Positions 9,541 to 21,002 of a stretch of 64,000 nt of DNA are shown in pieces. Source of the DNA: Vombatus ursinus (lineage: Eukaryota; Chordata; Mammalia; Diprotodontia; Vombatidae). The stretch is taken from the NCBI RefSeq assembly GCF_900497805.2, contig NW_020954557.1:2575416-2639415 (forward strand), read 5' to 3'. The stretch's first letter is position 1. Every line of letters begins with the position of its first letter. Both the position numbers and the translations under genes were made by a program. The notes under the pieces were generated by a model, which saw nothing but the letters and a program-made list of their open reading frames with translations, was not told where the DNA came from and searched no databases.

Positions 9541-11150
9541 TGCTGATAATAACTTCCTTGTGTCCATTTAAAAAATTAAAAAGATTGTTTAATTGAGGGT
9601 CATGAAAGTTGCCAGTATAAAAGGACAATTGTTTCTCTGACCCGTTGTTAACACACAAACCTTGCTAAAGGGTCTGTTTTCCACCTAATGCGGAAATAAG
9701 TAATGCCTGTTTTGTATACAAAGGGGGAAAACCAGGCAAATCAAGTGAATTAGTTTTAAAAATAATTTCATTTAAATTCATTTAACATGAAACTTTTTGA
9801 AGCAATGGTTACCAAATAGAGTGCTTTGGTTGCCACAAATGTACCAAGTGTTATCGAGTTCCAAAGCCTTAGAGCCTGCTCCAACTTCTGATTTACTCAT
9901 GTCAGCAGTGATTTAAAGTTGGTTGGTTCTACTCTGAGTTAGGGACTTTAAATCTCTTGGACCTCTCTCCCTTCATTCATCCATAGCTAGTTATACTCCT
10001 GTCTGGGGTTCCAGAGATGGATTTTTAAAGAGGCTGTCATCCTCAGTCCGAGTGTTTGCCCAACTCTTTTGTCCTTTAAGAAGAGAAATTTAGAGGGATG
10101 AGTAAGAAAGAAATTTGGGAACCACTATTTTTAATTGAGAGGGAATATGTATACATATATATATGTGTGTGTGTTTCTATATTATTTTGTATCTGAAACA
10201 CATGGTGCAAACTGTTTCTATATTATTTTGTATCCAAAACACACGGTGCAAACTGAAGAGCTACTATTTGTAGTGATATTTATGAACAATACATGTTTGG
10301 AAAAGTGAACTTCTGATAAAAACAATAATAGAAAAATTAAACCAGCTTCTTCTGTTTCTTTAAATCTAAATGCATTAAAAGTGACTGAGATTAAATGAGT
10401 TGATTTAAGATTCTACTGTTATGTCGGTAACATTCAGAAGTATTGTGAAATGTTTTCACATCTACTTAATTGAAAAACTTAAAAAAAATAAGGTTGACAT
10501 GGCACAGTGCTATTTTGCACATCAATTAAATGTCTTTTTGAGTATAATTTCTGCTTCTATGTTTCTGATTTACTTCTGAAAGTTTTAGGAAATATAATGT
10601 TATATGGATTAGGCAACATTATCGGATGCCTGACGTGATTTAGTAAGGTCATAAAAAAATTTCAATCTTGTAGCACTTTACCCTGATTTCCCAATACTAA
10701 CATCTTAAAATTTTAAAAAAGAACATCCGTTTCTCTCACATGATAAACACTTGACAGGATAAATTATCTTTGATACTGACTGGATATATTTCTGAACCTT
10801 AAACTGTCTTTATGGAATTGAAATCTAGGGAGTGGAGATATTTTTGGTGGGATGATCAGCTTTTCTATCGTCTACCAGGGTCTATCTCCAGGTCTGTCTT
10901 TGTGATATCACTTCCCCCAACCTTCATGCTAAAAGACTTATCATATGAACCATTAGGAGTTAGATAATGTAATCCACAGAGGGTGAGGAAGTGTCTAGCA
11001 AGTAATAAAGTAATGAAAATACTTCCTTGGATCTCTCTTTACTCCTCTCCCTCCCAAACACATACACATCCTGTGAAGTTGAGGTTGGACACAGGGATTT
11101 GGGGTGGGGGAGGCTGGGTTCAGGCCTACAGAGGGACAGAGAAAAGAGAA
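9541..11150. other. intron 1, mostly single-copy sequence
   Basis: About 1.6 kb without a recognisable transposon apart from the local tandem duplication at 10173-10254. In so repeat-dense a gene, a gap of this size is where a conserved regulatory element could sit, but nothing in the sequence alone proves one. Confidence 0.35.
10173..10254. repeat. 41-bp tandem duplication
   Basis: Two adjacent 41-bp units (10173-10213 and 10214-10254), both opening GTTTCTATATTATTTTGTAT and ending GGTGCAAACT. They differ at three positions. A TA/TG tract precedes them. Confidence 0.93.
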
Positions 11151-11154
11151 TATG

Positions 11155-11410
11155 TATTTATGCAGCATCTACTATGTGGGTCAAGCACTATACCTACTAT
11201 ATGCCAGACATTCTGATAGGTGCTTTATAAATATTACCTCATTTGATCTTCTCAATAACCCTGTGAGGTAGGTGCTGTTATTTTTCCTGTTTTAGAGTTG
11301 AGGAAACTGAGGCTGTGATTTACCCAGGGCCATACAGCTGGTAAGTGTCTGAGGTTGTATGCTAATTCAGTCTTCCTGTGTCCAGGCCCAGGGCTCTGTT
11401 GTGATTCCTA
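11155..11410 (-). repeat. MIR-type CORE-SINE, antisense
   Basis: Reversed MIR order: 'atctactatgtgggtcaagc', 'acctcatttgatcttctcaa', 'ttgaggaaactgaggctgtg', 'ggccatacagctggtaagtg'. Near full length. Confidence 0.82.
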
Positions 11411-11468
11411 GTTGTCTTGTCATGTCACTCCTTTGCAGGGAAGCTGCTAGATAGGAAAGATGTTTGCC

Positions 11469-11642
11469 ACCAGCTAAGTGGCGCAGTGGATAGAACTCCA
11501 GGCCTGGAATCAGGAAGACCTGAGTTCAAATGCGGCCTCAGCTACTTACTAGTTGTGTGACCCTGGACAAGTTAACCCTGTTTGCCTCAGTTTCCTCATC
11601 TGTAAAATAAGCTAGAAATGGCAAATCACTACAGTATCTTTT
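11469..11642 (+). repeat. tRNA-derived SINE, sense
   Basis: Head CAGCTAAGTGGCGCAGTGGA, box-B-like GAGTTCAAATGCGGC, core CTAGTTGTGTGACCCTGG, and the RTE-like 'gaaatggcaaatcactacag' end. The most 3' part of the tail is missing. Confidence 0.88.
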
Positions 11643-11650
11643 TAGCTCAA

Positions 11651-11840
11651 AATTAGAATACTAACTTACATTTGTATTTATTTACATAGAGACCTTTTCT
11701 CACAATAACCCCAATGGAGTAGATTAGTACAAGTTTATTATCCTCATTTTTCAAGGGAAAAGATTTTTGCAGGAATTTACTTGCTCAGTGTTATACAGAC
11801 AGTAAGTAGCAGTCCTGGCACTTGAAGTCAAATCTTTTAT
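11651..11840 (-). repeat. MIR-like SINE, antisense, decayed
   Basis: 'ctcacaataaccccaatgga', 'ttattatcctcatttttcaa' and 'gttatacagacagtaagtag' follow the reversed MIR core at low identity. Confidence 0.55.
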
Positions 11841-12461
11841 CTCCTGTCCTTTGAAAACCTTTTCAACCACAATATTTGTGTTGCTTTGGCAGACATTTAT
11901 GAGTATCACACATGGTGCTTTTTTTTTCAATAACACAAATGTTCTGAATTCCCCATGAACATGAAAAAAAGCCATTAAAAAGGAAAAGAAAGAGGAGACA
12001 GTACATTGAATTTCTTTTAGGCATTCTTATTGGATTTCCGGTGGGCCAGTTTTAACTTCTTTTGCAAAAGGCTGGGGCTTATTTTCTGCTTGCCTTCATG
12101 CCATCCCACATTTGGTATCCATGCTATACCAATGACGTTGGATTGCTACTTCTTATTAACTTAGACAATTAAAATGGGGAAGGAACTGATATGCTAAGCA
12201 GATTGATTTTCTTCATAGACTTCTTTTCTAGCTTTTTAAAAATTTCATTTTGTCCTTAAGAGTCTACTTAAAAAAGACAACCTTAGAGATAAGAGGGAGA
12301 ACATGCACCTAGGTTGGATGATGAGGTCAATGTATGTAGTTAATATTATAGAATAGAAAGGGGGGGAAAGGGAACAATTAGTTCATTAGTTATTATGACA
12401 ATATTCAAAATGACAACTTCTTGATGAAGAAAAAAACGCCAAAGGAATATTGAAATACTCC
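11841..12461. other. intron 1, no recognised element
   Basis: AT-rich unique-looking sequence. No repeat or coding signal that I can name. Confidence 0.4.
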
Positions 12462-12588
12462 TGGGGCAGATAGGTGGCACAGTAGATAAAGCACTGGTTC
12501 TAGAGTCAAAAGGACCTGAGTTCAAATCCGACCTCTGACACTTGACATTTACTAGCTGTGTGACACTGCACAGCTTCATTGTGCCCTT
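12462..12588 (+). repeat. tRNA-derived SINE, sense, 3' truncated
   Basis: Begins at the canonical GGGGCAGATAGGTGGCACAG head, carries GAGTTCAAATCCGACCTC and CTAGCTGTGTGACACTG, and stops before the RTE-like tail. Confidence 0.85.
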
Positions 12589-12889
12589 GCCATGATGATT
12601 GTGATGGTAGAATAGCAGAAAGGGAGTCAGAGGGTGGTAAGTATCATTTAATGTTTAGATATGATTAGATATTTAGATATTCATATCATTTAGATATTCA
12701 TAACATACTATGTCTATAAACATGAATATAACTCTTGTTATTCTAAATAAAAGACCATTGTCTAGTGGCCAAAAAGTTGAAATCTAACCAAAGAAACAAA
12801 TGTATCAGTATTTCTATTCTTGCTTTAAATGAGGTAAGAAGACATAAAGAAGATACAAATTAATGGAAACACTGCTTATAGGTTCTGCT

Positions 12890-13870
12890 TGGTGAACAAA
12901 TAAAGGACTTGTTATGATTGGTTTCATCATTTGTCCCAGTGGAATGAAGAATATCATTTCATGGGATATTTTGTAATGTTGGTCTCACAGTACTTGTTAT
13001 GAGCATAAGCAAAAAGAGACCATTGTGAAGAAATTGCAGTTTATGCGTCCAAGTCTGTTGCAGAGGATGAAGAAATAGTGTAATTCTGCGAAAGACGGCA
13101 AGAATCTTCAACCAAATCAATGTATACCTTGATAGTGGGGTACAAAGGTAGGCACTGGGGAAGGTGGCAAAATATGTTAGAAATATAGTTCAGAATTAAG
13201 AAATAAATGGAAGAGCCAAAGATTTGTAAACTACTCATCAGTTTCATACCTGCATATGATAAATATTTTCCTCAAAATGAGTAGGGAAGTGTTGGACATA
13301 ACAAACCTATGATACCATCTCAAAAAGTTAAGTGGACTATAACAACATACAGGAAATGACTGGTTATTAGTGTGGGAGTAATTTCTGAGCTGTCTGGGTA
13401 CAGTGAGATCATTGCCTAGTTAAGGATAAAGATGAGAAATAGAGAGTATAGGCAGTTGCAGACCTGGCTGGGGGGTGGGAATATTTCAAGTGGAAGGTTT
13501 GATTTTATTTCTACTTTTAGAGGGATTTAACATATAAAAGGTGGTTACCACAACAAAGAGGCCAAAAGTACTCCAAAACACCTTAGGTAGTAAGTAATCT
13601 TCTTAAGAAGTGAAGAGACATGATAAGTATTTGAATTTTAACACTTCAAGATTGTATTGTATAATGAAGTAGAAATAGCATTTAAGAAAATAAGGGTAGC
13701 AGGAGTAGCTAAATTAGACTAAATACACATACACACACATCTTTACTAGAGACAACACAGTTTTGAGACATTGAAAGGACTGATTTTCAAGATATCTGAA
13801 GGGAAAGAATATCAACATAATGGGGAGGAAATCACTCTGGAAGTTGAGAAGACATCAAGAACAACCAATT
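12890..13870 (+). mobile_element. RTE-clade LINE fossil, endonuclease to start of RT
   Basis: With frame changes the + strand translation follows an RTE protein: GFIICPSGMKNIISWDIL (12919-12970), TLIVG (about 13110), VGVISEL-like (about 13370-13400), then EVEIAFKKI (about 13665) and NTVLRH..FSRYLKGKNI (13752-13820). The order endonuclease then N-terminal reverse transcriptase is colinear. A related piece at 30890-31165 aligns with the last 200 bp. The copy is very old and full of stops. I have no exact subfamily name. Confidence 0.72.
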
Positions 13871-13886
13871 CATTTGAGGCTATTCA

Positions 13887-14130
13887 AGCTATTTCAGTGG
13901 AGAGAATGCTGGACTTGTAATCAGGAAGATGAGTTCAAATCCTGCCTCAGGTAATTAATGCCTATGTTACCCTGGGCAAGTCAGTTTGCCTCCCTCAGCT
14001 CAGTTCCTTCATCTGTAAAATGGGGATAATAATAGCACCTATCTCACAGGGTTGTTGTGAAGATTAAATGAGATGATATACACACAGTGCTTTGCAAATC
14101 TTAAAGCCATAGAAATGCCAGCTACCTACC
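13887..14130 (+). repeat. CORE-SINE, sense
   Basis: Sense head 'gagagaatgctggacttgta', GAGTTCAAATCCTGCCTCAG, core 'ttaccctgggcaagtcagtt' and the long MIR-like 3' part 'gggttgttgtgaagattaaa' to 'gtgctttgcaaatcttaaag'. Near full length. Confidence 0.85.
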
Positions 14131-15364
14131 TTCTCATCTTTAAAAACTTTTATAAGAAGAACCATGTATACATTATTGAGAGTATGCTTGATGAAAATGA
14201 GAGAACAGGCAGGTTTTTACAGTTGATTTTTTAAAGTACACTGGATCTCCACAGTCATACGATTGATAGAAAATTATAAAAATATGAAAGTATATATAAA
14301 GTATATATAAAAATATGAAAATATGTCCTATGCAGAGTCTGAATTGGAAGAGGTATTTCCTGGAGATGATGAGGTCCTCCTCAACAAACTATTTGTTGAT
14401 AGAATCAAGCCCTGAATACTACAGGGCCTCTCTAATTAAATCTCCAATCATATAAAAGATCAACCTAACAGTTCTCTCTAGGAAAAAAAATCAAATAGAC
14501 AAAAAATACCTATTGCCCACATTATGACATTTAGTTGGGTGGGCAGCCCATTGAGTTAATCCATCAGTAATAAACTTTAGAGAGGCATTGCAAACAGACA
14601 ATTAACTGGGTCTAAAACTGAATAGGAAGAGCGAGCTAGATTATACTTGGGAAATTAAATAGTATTTTCTATGAAAGCAAACTGCTTTTTGACAAAATCC
14701 CATTTCTTTTAACACTTTAGTTTCCTTGTGATGATATATGATTGTGAAGCATTGAACATCACTCTCACTGAAGATTCAAAATAGTGAGTGATTTAAAAGG
14801 CAACAGGGAAATGCAAAGTGACTGTGTGTAAGTTTCAGCACATTGCCAATGATGCCATAAATGAAAGAAGTAGTACCAAGGATATCACCAAAGAAATGTA
14901 TGAATAGAAAAGCATGTAGGCCCAGAATGTAGTGAGAAAGTGAATGGTGGTGAGTACATAGCCCTGGTGCAGTATTTGTATTCATGGAACGTTCAAAACA
15001 AAAACTTTAGAAAAAAGTCTTTAGTGCATTGAGTAGATCCTCTTTGGAAGATTTATGGGAAGACTTAGAAAAGAATTGCCCAGGATGAGAAGGCATGGAT
15101 GGATTGCTTTCTACACTGATGGAGAGAATGCCCACACCAGGGAGATCAACAATCCAACAAATTATAGAAACAGAAACCCCAATCAGTGCAATCTAGGTCA
15201 ACTAGCTTCCTTTCTTTAGATGCACAGCACATGTGGACTATTCACACAATTCAATTGTGGAATGAATATTGACAATTCTACAGATAAATGTGTGAAAGGC
15301 ACTCTGTGATTTAAATACTTCTAGTATATCTTGATTGTGTTTAATCAAGGCAGAGTTGTGTCTA
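14131..15364. other. intron 1, no recognised element
   Basis: Over 1.2 kb without a named repeat apart from a short TATATAAAG-type tract near 14288-14312. A 69-codon antisense open frame (14985-14776) has no recognisable domain. Confidence 0.4.
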
Positions 15365-15487
15365 CTAGATTGATAGCTTCTTTGAAGACAGGTACTTTGA
15401 AATATTCATATTTGTATCCCCTACAGCTCTAGAGTACACATTGCTTTGCAAATAATAGCCACTCAATAAATGTTTGTTGAGTGAGTG
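15365..15487 (+). repeat. L2 LINE 3' end
   Basis: 'gatagcttctttgaagacag', 'tatttgtatcccctacagct' and the 'ccactcaataaatgtttgtt' terminus with a GAGTGAGTG tail. Confidence 0.78.
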
Positions 15488-15517
15488 CTGGTTACCAGCC
15501 TCTCTGTACCCAGCATT

Positions 15518-15549
15518 CTATCAAGGTAGAATTTTTATTACCTTGATAG
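15518..15549. repeat. perfect inverted repeat, 11-bp arms
   Basis: Arm CTATCAAGGTA at 15518-15528 and its exact complement TACCTTGATAG at 15539-15549 enclose a 10-nt AT-rich loop. It lies just beyond the L2 3' end and has no visible relation to it. Confidence 0.9.
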
Positions 15550-16124
15550 TGTCTGTATTCTAGAGAGCCTCCAGACTATTAGCTCATTCAGTTGCATATT
15601 TCCTTTCTATATGGGACCTCTGGAGTCTTTCATGTTTGGGAAGAAGAATCTTGAGATAATATGGATTTTTGTAAGATTGGAATATTCCTGGTCTTTGTTA
15701 GTGAGTATGTGTAAGGTTGTACCCTGATGCTGCTCATAAGTTTTGATCAAATAAGGAATACATTAATATTGATCTTGGTGGGATAGGAAGTAGCTGCTAA
15801 GTTGTTTTGCTTTCTTAAATATTTCTGGCATTAATATTGACCATAAATTGTCTTATTTTCTGATTTCATTACTTTCTGATTGTATTATGTAGCTGTTGAT
15901 GCATTTTTCATAAAAATGGATTTTTATTTGACAAGTGGAATTGTAAAAAAGAAAAATAGATAACTTTCTGATCACTCCATATTTTATTTTTCTTTACAAA
16001 TCCAAGCATAAAGGTACTAAGGCTTTTTCACTGCCTATTATTTGCTTCATTTATTTAAATGCATATTCATACAGTAAAACTTCTGCACAATATTAATAAT
16101 TAGCAACTGAAAGATGATAATTTA
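15550..16124. other. intron 1, no recognised element
   Basis: AT-rich intronic sequence without a named repeat. Confidence 0.4.
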
Positions 16125-16192
16125 GATAGCATAATAAAATAGAAGGAGTACTGGCTCTAGAATCAGAGGACCCTGGGTTCAAGTTCCCTATA
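16125..16192 (+). repeat. SINE head fragment
   Basis: 'agaaggagtactggctctag' and 'ggaccctgggttcaagttcc' match a tRNA-derived SINE head. The rest is gone. Confidence 0.6.
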
Positions 16193-16591
16193 AATGTTGC
16201 AAAACTTTTAAAAATGAAATTGAATATTTCAATGAAAGCTGATAATCTCCTAAAATAAAAATAATACCAAAATAAGGCACAAAATATAAATGCAGCATAC
16301 CTAGGGCTTTTTAAAAAAAATGTTTGGCCTCCTTGGTGAAAGTTCTAAAGGAAAAGCAGCAAAGGCACAATTAAACAGAGTGTGTTGGCTGGGAAATCTT
16401 CAGTCAAACCCCTCCACAACAGAATGGGGTGCATCTCACTTTGGTTGCTCAGATACTGTTTCCTAGCACTTCATGAAAGCTGGTGACTTAGAATTGAGCA
16501 CGTTGATTTGGGCCAAAGGAAATGGGGACACATAAATATGGGAAAAGTTAACAAGTATGTTCATAGTGAATAAATGAACAGGATGTTGGTT

Positions 16592-16806
16592 TGTAGGTAG
16601 AGAGAGGTATAGTAGATATAGAGCTGCCCCGCCCCACCCATGTCAAAGAGGACTGGGTTCAAGTCCTACCTCTGAAACATTAGCTGTTTGACCCTAAACA
16701 AGTCACCTGACTTCTCAGTGCCCCAGGGAACTCTAAAGGAAAACTTGTGATCTGCGTTGCTGGAAGGATTTTCCTTATTTGGGAGTTTCCAATACCAGTG
16801 AAACAG
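16592..16806 (+). repeat. second tRNA-type SINE family
   Basis: A head with GGGTTCAAGTCCTACCTCTG, TTTGACCCTAAACAAGTCAC and 'cttctcagtgccccagggaa', then a family-specific 3' part 'gggagtttccaataccagtg'. The same 3' arrangement recurs at 54708-54930. It is distinct from the RTE-tailed SINE. Confidence 0.7.
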
Positions 16807-16889
16807 GAATGGTGTTTAAAAAAAAAAAAGCTGCTCATAGGAACACCAAGGTGGTAAATGAAGAAATGGGGAAAAACATTTATCTAAAA

Positions 16890-17065
16890 CAGGGTTTCTT
16901 AACCTGGGATTTTTCCCTTCTTTAAAAAAAATTAAATAATTACATTTCAATATAATTGTTTTCTTTCAAATCTTATGTCTTCTGTGCAATTAAAAATATA
17001 TTTCTGAAAAAAGGTCCATAGACTTTACCAGCTGTCAAAGAGGGCCATGACATAAAAAGGTTATG
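16890..17065 (+). mobile_element. non-autonomous hAT-like DNA transposon
   Basis: Starts CAGGGTTTCTTAACCTGGGA, the terminal form of a short family with CAGGGGTTCTTAACC-like inverted ends. It continues with 'ggtccatagactttaccagc' and 'gggccatgacataaaaaggt', and the far inverted end is lost. It ends about 150 bp before exon 2. The terminal CAG and relatives at 21361, 22440, 44030 and 50920 support the family call. Confidence 0.65.
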
Positions 17066-17218
17066 TTTTAAGCCAGTTAGCAGGTACTTTAAAAACAAGT
17101 CCACCTTCCAACATGTAAAGTCAGTCACTGTGGTTTTCAACACTTCGGCTTTCCATATTGTGAGGCACATTTGTGTCTGATTTGCTGTGTTTTAAAGCTT
17201 CTCTGTTCCCCCTTTCAG

Positions 17219-17449
17219 GACTGAAGTGTGTGTGTCTATTGTGTGAATATTCAAACTTTACCTGCCAGACTGAAGGAGCATGTTGGGCCTCAGTCATGCT
17301 AACAAATGGCAGAGAAGAGGTGATCAAATCCTGCGTGTCCCTCCCAGAGCTCAATGCTCAAGTCTTCTGTCACAGCTCTAACAACATTACAAAGACTGAA
17401 TGCTGCTTCACAGATTTTTGTAACAATATTACCCTGCACCTCCCAACAG
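17219..17449 (+). CDS. ACVR1C: ACVR1C exon 2, ligand-binding ectodomain
   Basis: Encodes the extracellular activin-receptor domain of ALK7 from LKCVCLLC to LHLPT. Ten cysteines are present, including the CCFTDFCN cysteine box that closes the three-finger fold. N-glycosylation sequons are NFT and two NIT sites. As I recall the human protein, differences are few (for example CEYSNFT for human CDSSNFT, and GREEVIK for GKEQVIK). The acceptor is CCCTTTCAG at 17210-17218 and the donor GTGAGT at 17450. The exon is 231 nt with phase 1 at both ends, so exon skipping keeps the reading frame. The first complete codon is CTG 17221, after the split Gly codon shared with the unseen exon 1. Neighbouring sequence outside the splice sites is ordinary intron. 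Confidence 0.98.
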
Positions 17450-18365
17450 GTGAGTAGTGTCTTTTTTTGTTAATCCAGAATTTAATTTCTTCCTTTAAAA
17501 ATTATAGCAATGGTAAAAACAGAAATATCTCTTCAAATAAGAAATACAGCTTTGTCAAATAATTCTTTTTGGAAATACAAGAAGCTCAAGAGCTTAGCTA
17601 TGGTTAATTTCAGGATAATTTTGTTTCCCCAACAATTTTAGTATCAGAATACATGGACACAGTAAGTAAATTATGATGAAGGCTCTCCTGTGTGAGATGT
17701 ATCTTAACATATTTTATATGGTTAAGTTAAACTCAAATCCTTTTAGATTCTTTAAAATGAAAGAAAATGGTGGCAAGGAGGAATTCCAAGAAGGCATAAA
17801 AAGATAAAGGTAAACTTTTTTTAACCAATTTTCAAAAGCTTTTTTTCATATCTGATTAATTTTCTTCCTTTTATGTGTCCTTCCCATCCACCTCCTTTCA
17901 AATAAGAGAATGTTTTCCAGAGAGATGGTAAGGCATGGAGAGAAAAGAGAATCGGCCATTGATCCTTATCACTTTCTTAGCTATTTCTGTCCTGTTCTGA
18001 TTTACTACCTTGCTTTCTATTTTCTTTGTATTCATCAGGGTTGCTGAAGTTGACACTTATTTCCTGATGGATGCTATGTGTGAATTTTAAATGAATATGG
18101 ATTCATGCCACAAAAATGGTTCTGTTGTTGAATGTTATTTTGGATGGAACACATACACAGAGTTTATGTCCATTAGGAACTTTTAAATGCATTCTCACTT
18201 ATATAACAAATTCACAGATTACACTTTGGATAATCCAGATAATGATATTTTCTATCCCCAATCTGTCTTACTACAAGGCCCTTTGACTTTAAACATTGTC
18301 TGTTGTTCTCACTCTTCTTAAACTTCTACTCCTAAGCAAAGGACTGGAATTATCTTTTCTGGATT
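17450..18365. other. start of intron 2, no recognised element
   Basis: Begins with the strong donor GTGAGT. About 0.9 kb of AT-rich sequence follows in which I see no named repeat. Confidence 0.45.
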
Positions 18366-19990
18366 CATTCAATGAATTAAGCAAAAAAAAAAAAGTATTT
18401 GTTAAACAGCTACTATGTGTCAGGACAAGTAACATAGATAGATATACAGTATAAATATAAAGTGAATATATAAAAATGCAAAGTAATTAAATATAAGGTA
18501 CTTTGGGAGGGAGGACATTAGCAGTTGGGGAATTATGAAAAGCTTTATATAGGAGGTGGTGCTTGAGCTGTGTTTTAAAGGAAAATAGAGACTTTGGAAG
18601 AGAGGAAGTAGTGTGTTCCAGGTAAGGAGGATGAGCCAATGCAAAGGTATGGAAAGAGGAGATAGTATTATATGTAAAAAACTGAGAGAAGGCCAGTTTG
18701 GGTGGATGACAGAATGTAAGAGGGGGAAGTAATATCTAATGAGGATGGAAACGTAAGCTGGAGCTCGATTGTATAAGCTAACCAGAGTTTATATTTTATC
18801 CTCAAGGCAATTGAAACCCAGTGGTATGGATTATTGGAGTCACATGGCCATAGTCTATGATTAAGGAAAGTTACTTTGGCAGCAGTGTTTAAGATGGACT
18901 AGAGTGGGTAGGGACTTGAGGTAGGGAAAGCAGTTAGTAGGCTGTTTCAGTAATCTAGTAGAGAAGTAATGAGGTCCTGAACTTAAGTAGCAATCCTGTG
19001 ACTAGAGAGAAGGAGTCAGATGGGACAGATGTAATAAAGTTAGAAATGGCAAGATCTGGAAACTGATGGAATATATAGGATAAAAGAGAATAAAGGATTT
19101 TTGATAATGCTGAAGAAATAAACCTGGGAGACTGATATGATGATGGAGCTTTCAACACAGGAAAATATGAAAGAGGGAGTGGGTTAAGTGAAAAGATAAT
19201 GAATTCATTTTGGGACATGTTAAATTTGAAATGTCTTCAGGTTATCTAGTTTCAAGTATCCAATTGGTAATTAATTAGTCTTGTGGGACTGAAGCTTAGG
19301 GAAGAGATTGGATATATATTGCCCTGGGAGTCATCTGCATTGAGATTAGAATTAAACCATGAGCACTGATAAGGTAACCTAAGAGAGAGAGGAGAGGGAA
19401 TAGAGAAGAAGATTTAGGGCTGATCTTGGAGAAATATCCGCAGTGAAGAGGGAAAGTGGTCAGATACCATAGGGAGAGAACCAAGAAAGAGTTGTGCCAT
19501 GACCACCCACAGAGAAAGTATCCAGTATCAAAGTATTCTTTGAGGAGATCAATTAGGGAAGATTAAAAGGACTGTGTTCCTAAAAAAGGACCCAGTTGAA
19601 GATTAGACAGCACAAATCTGAAATGTACCCAGTTGACACAGTATTGGGACTTTCTCCTGCCATGTTCAGCAGTTTATGAGTGCAATTGGAGGAGGCAAAC
19701 AGTAAAAGAAACCCAACCCTGAATTTTTACAAGACAGGAACAAAGACATGATATGGTAGCAAGGGATTCAAAATAGAGGACAGTATAGAGTTGAAATGAC
19801 TATTGCAGTAAGAATGGAGAGGGAGCAAAGTGAAGTTAGAGCAGGGGTAATGGCCTAAGAAGGTACTGGGTGTGGAGAAATTGTTTGTCTCAGTGAGATT
19901 GAACAATAGGTTTAGGAAGGGTGAAACATAGGGAAAGGGGAAATGATAGAAAAGTCTGATTGTGAGGTCAGAATTCCCTACTAGAGAAGA
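18366..19990 (-). repeat. long L2 LINE, antisense
   Basis: About 1.6 kb of antisense L2, reaching well into the reverse transcriptase ORF. Open frames on the - strand contain NEFIIFSLNPLPLSYFPV (19218-18955 frame) and neighbouring L2 residues. The + strand shows 'taaacagctactatgtgtca' at the 3' end and 'gtagcaatcctgtgactaga' farther in. The far portion (about 19620-19900) is homologous to 62550-62680, part of another L2. Strongly decayed. Confidence 0.8.
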
Positions 19991-20059
19991 ATACTTTTGT
20001 GGGTTGTAGGGAGTTCTAGTATATAACCATCCTTACATCTGGTCGAGGTGGAATGAAGG

Positions 20060-20480
20060 AATAGTTGACCCCAAGTCTCTCCCATAAACATTTTTTTGTA
20101 ATACTAGCATTTGACTGGTGTTGATGTTTGGCAGAGAAACATGGAATATAACAGTCTTCAAAGAATTGGAAATGAATATCACACAGAGGTCAATGGAGAG
20201 ATGTCTGTGAGCAATGGAGCAGGGTGCAACATATAACCAATCAGGAACTTTCAAGAAGAGAAATAAAAGTTGTCATCAATGAAAGTATGATCCTAAGAGA
20301 AAGTGGGCTGGTCATGAGACGGGGGCAAGGGATGACAGGTAGACAAGCCAGAATGTTCTGCTGTTAGTCTTGTGATTCCAGGAGAAAGCATAAAAAGCTC
20401 CTAGCAGTTTGAGTGGACTCCACGTGGTGAACTGATGGGAAGACCTGGATTAATAGATATTTCTGAACTTCATTAGGCTG
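20060..20480 (+). mobile_element. RTE-clade LINE fossil, C-terminal domain
   Basis: The + strand carries the RTE C-terminal signature PKRKWAGHETG (about 20290-20325), preceded in another frame by MERCL-like (about 20200) residues. In intact RTEs this region follows the reverse transcriptase and reads 'RRWAGHVAR'. No reverse transcriptase lies upstream, where an antisense L2 is found instead. The copy is therefore a 5'-truncated fragment. Confidence 0.65.
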
Positions 20481-21002
20481 CCTTTCAAAAGGCAGACTCA
20501 GTCTATTGCTGGGGCATTTCCAGCATGGAAGAACTTGACAGAATTTAGCCTTTAAGAATATAAGTCACCTCCATGACACAATGAGGCATCAGAATAGGTC
20601 TGTGGAGGAAAAGAGTATATGACTAAGTTAAAAAGCACATGGTTATTTAATTATAGAAGAAAGACATCCTTTGACATGGCACTGAATTGGGTCTGGAATC
20701 CTACTAATGAGTGTTTCTGAGTCTGCTTGTTACCCCTGTTTTCTTTCTTTTTGACTACAATGATAGTGACTCAGTGAGCTAGCTGTCTGGATTGCAGAAT
20801 TTGCCTTTACATTCCTTGGTGATTCAGAAGGGAATTACCAGTGTACTCGACAGGCTATTACAACACATTTTGAGTACTGATTGCATGGATAAAAAGCAAC
20901 TGTTTCTTCTTAGCTGCTGAATAGCGTATGGTATTTATGTGTTAGCAGTCTTTAGGATGTTCACCAGGTAAGCTGAAAAACTTCCCTTGATGCGAAAACA
21001 GG
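20481..21002. other. intron 2, no recognised element
   Basis: No named repeat or coding signal. Confidence 0.4.

Noticed and set aside
1-17218. Possible ACVR1C exon 1 or promoter in the window
   Set aside because: No signal-peptide-like exon ending in a phase 1 Gly before a GT donor, and no CpG-rich promoter stretch. Exon 1 is taken to lie upstream.
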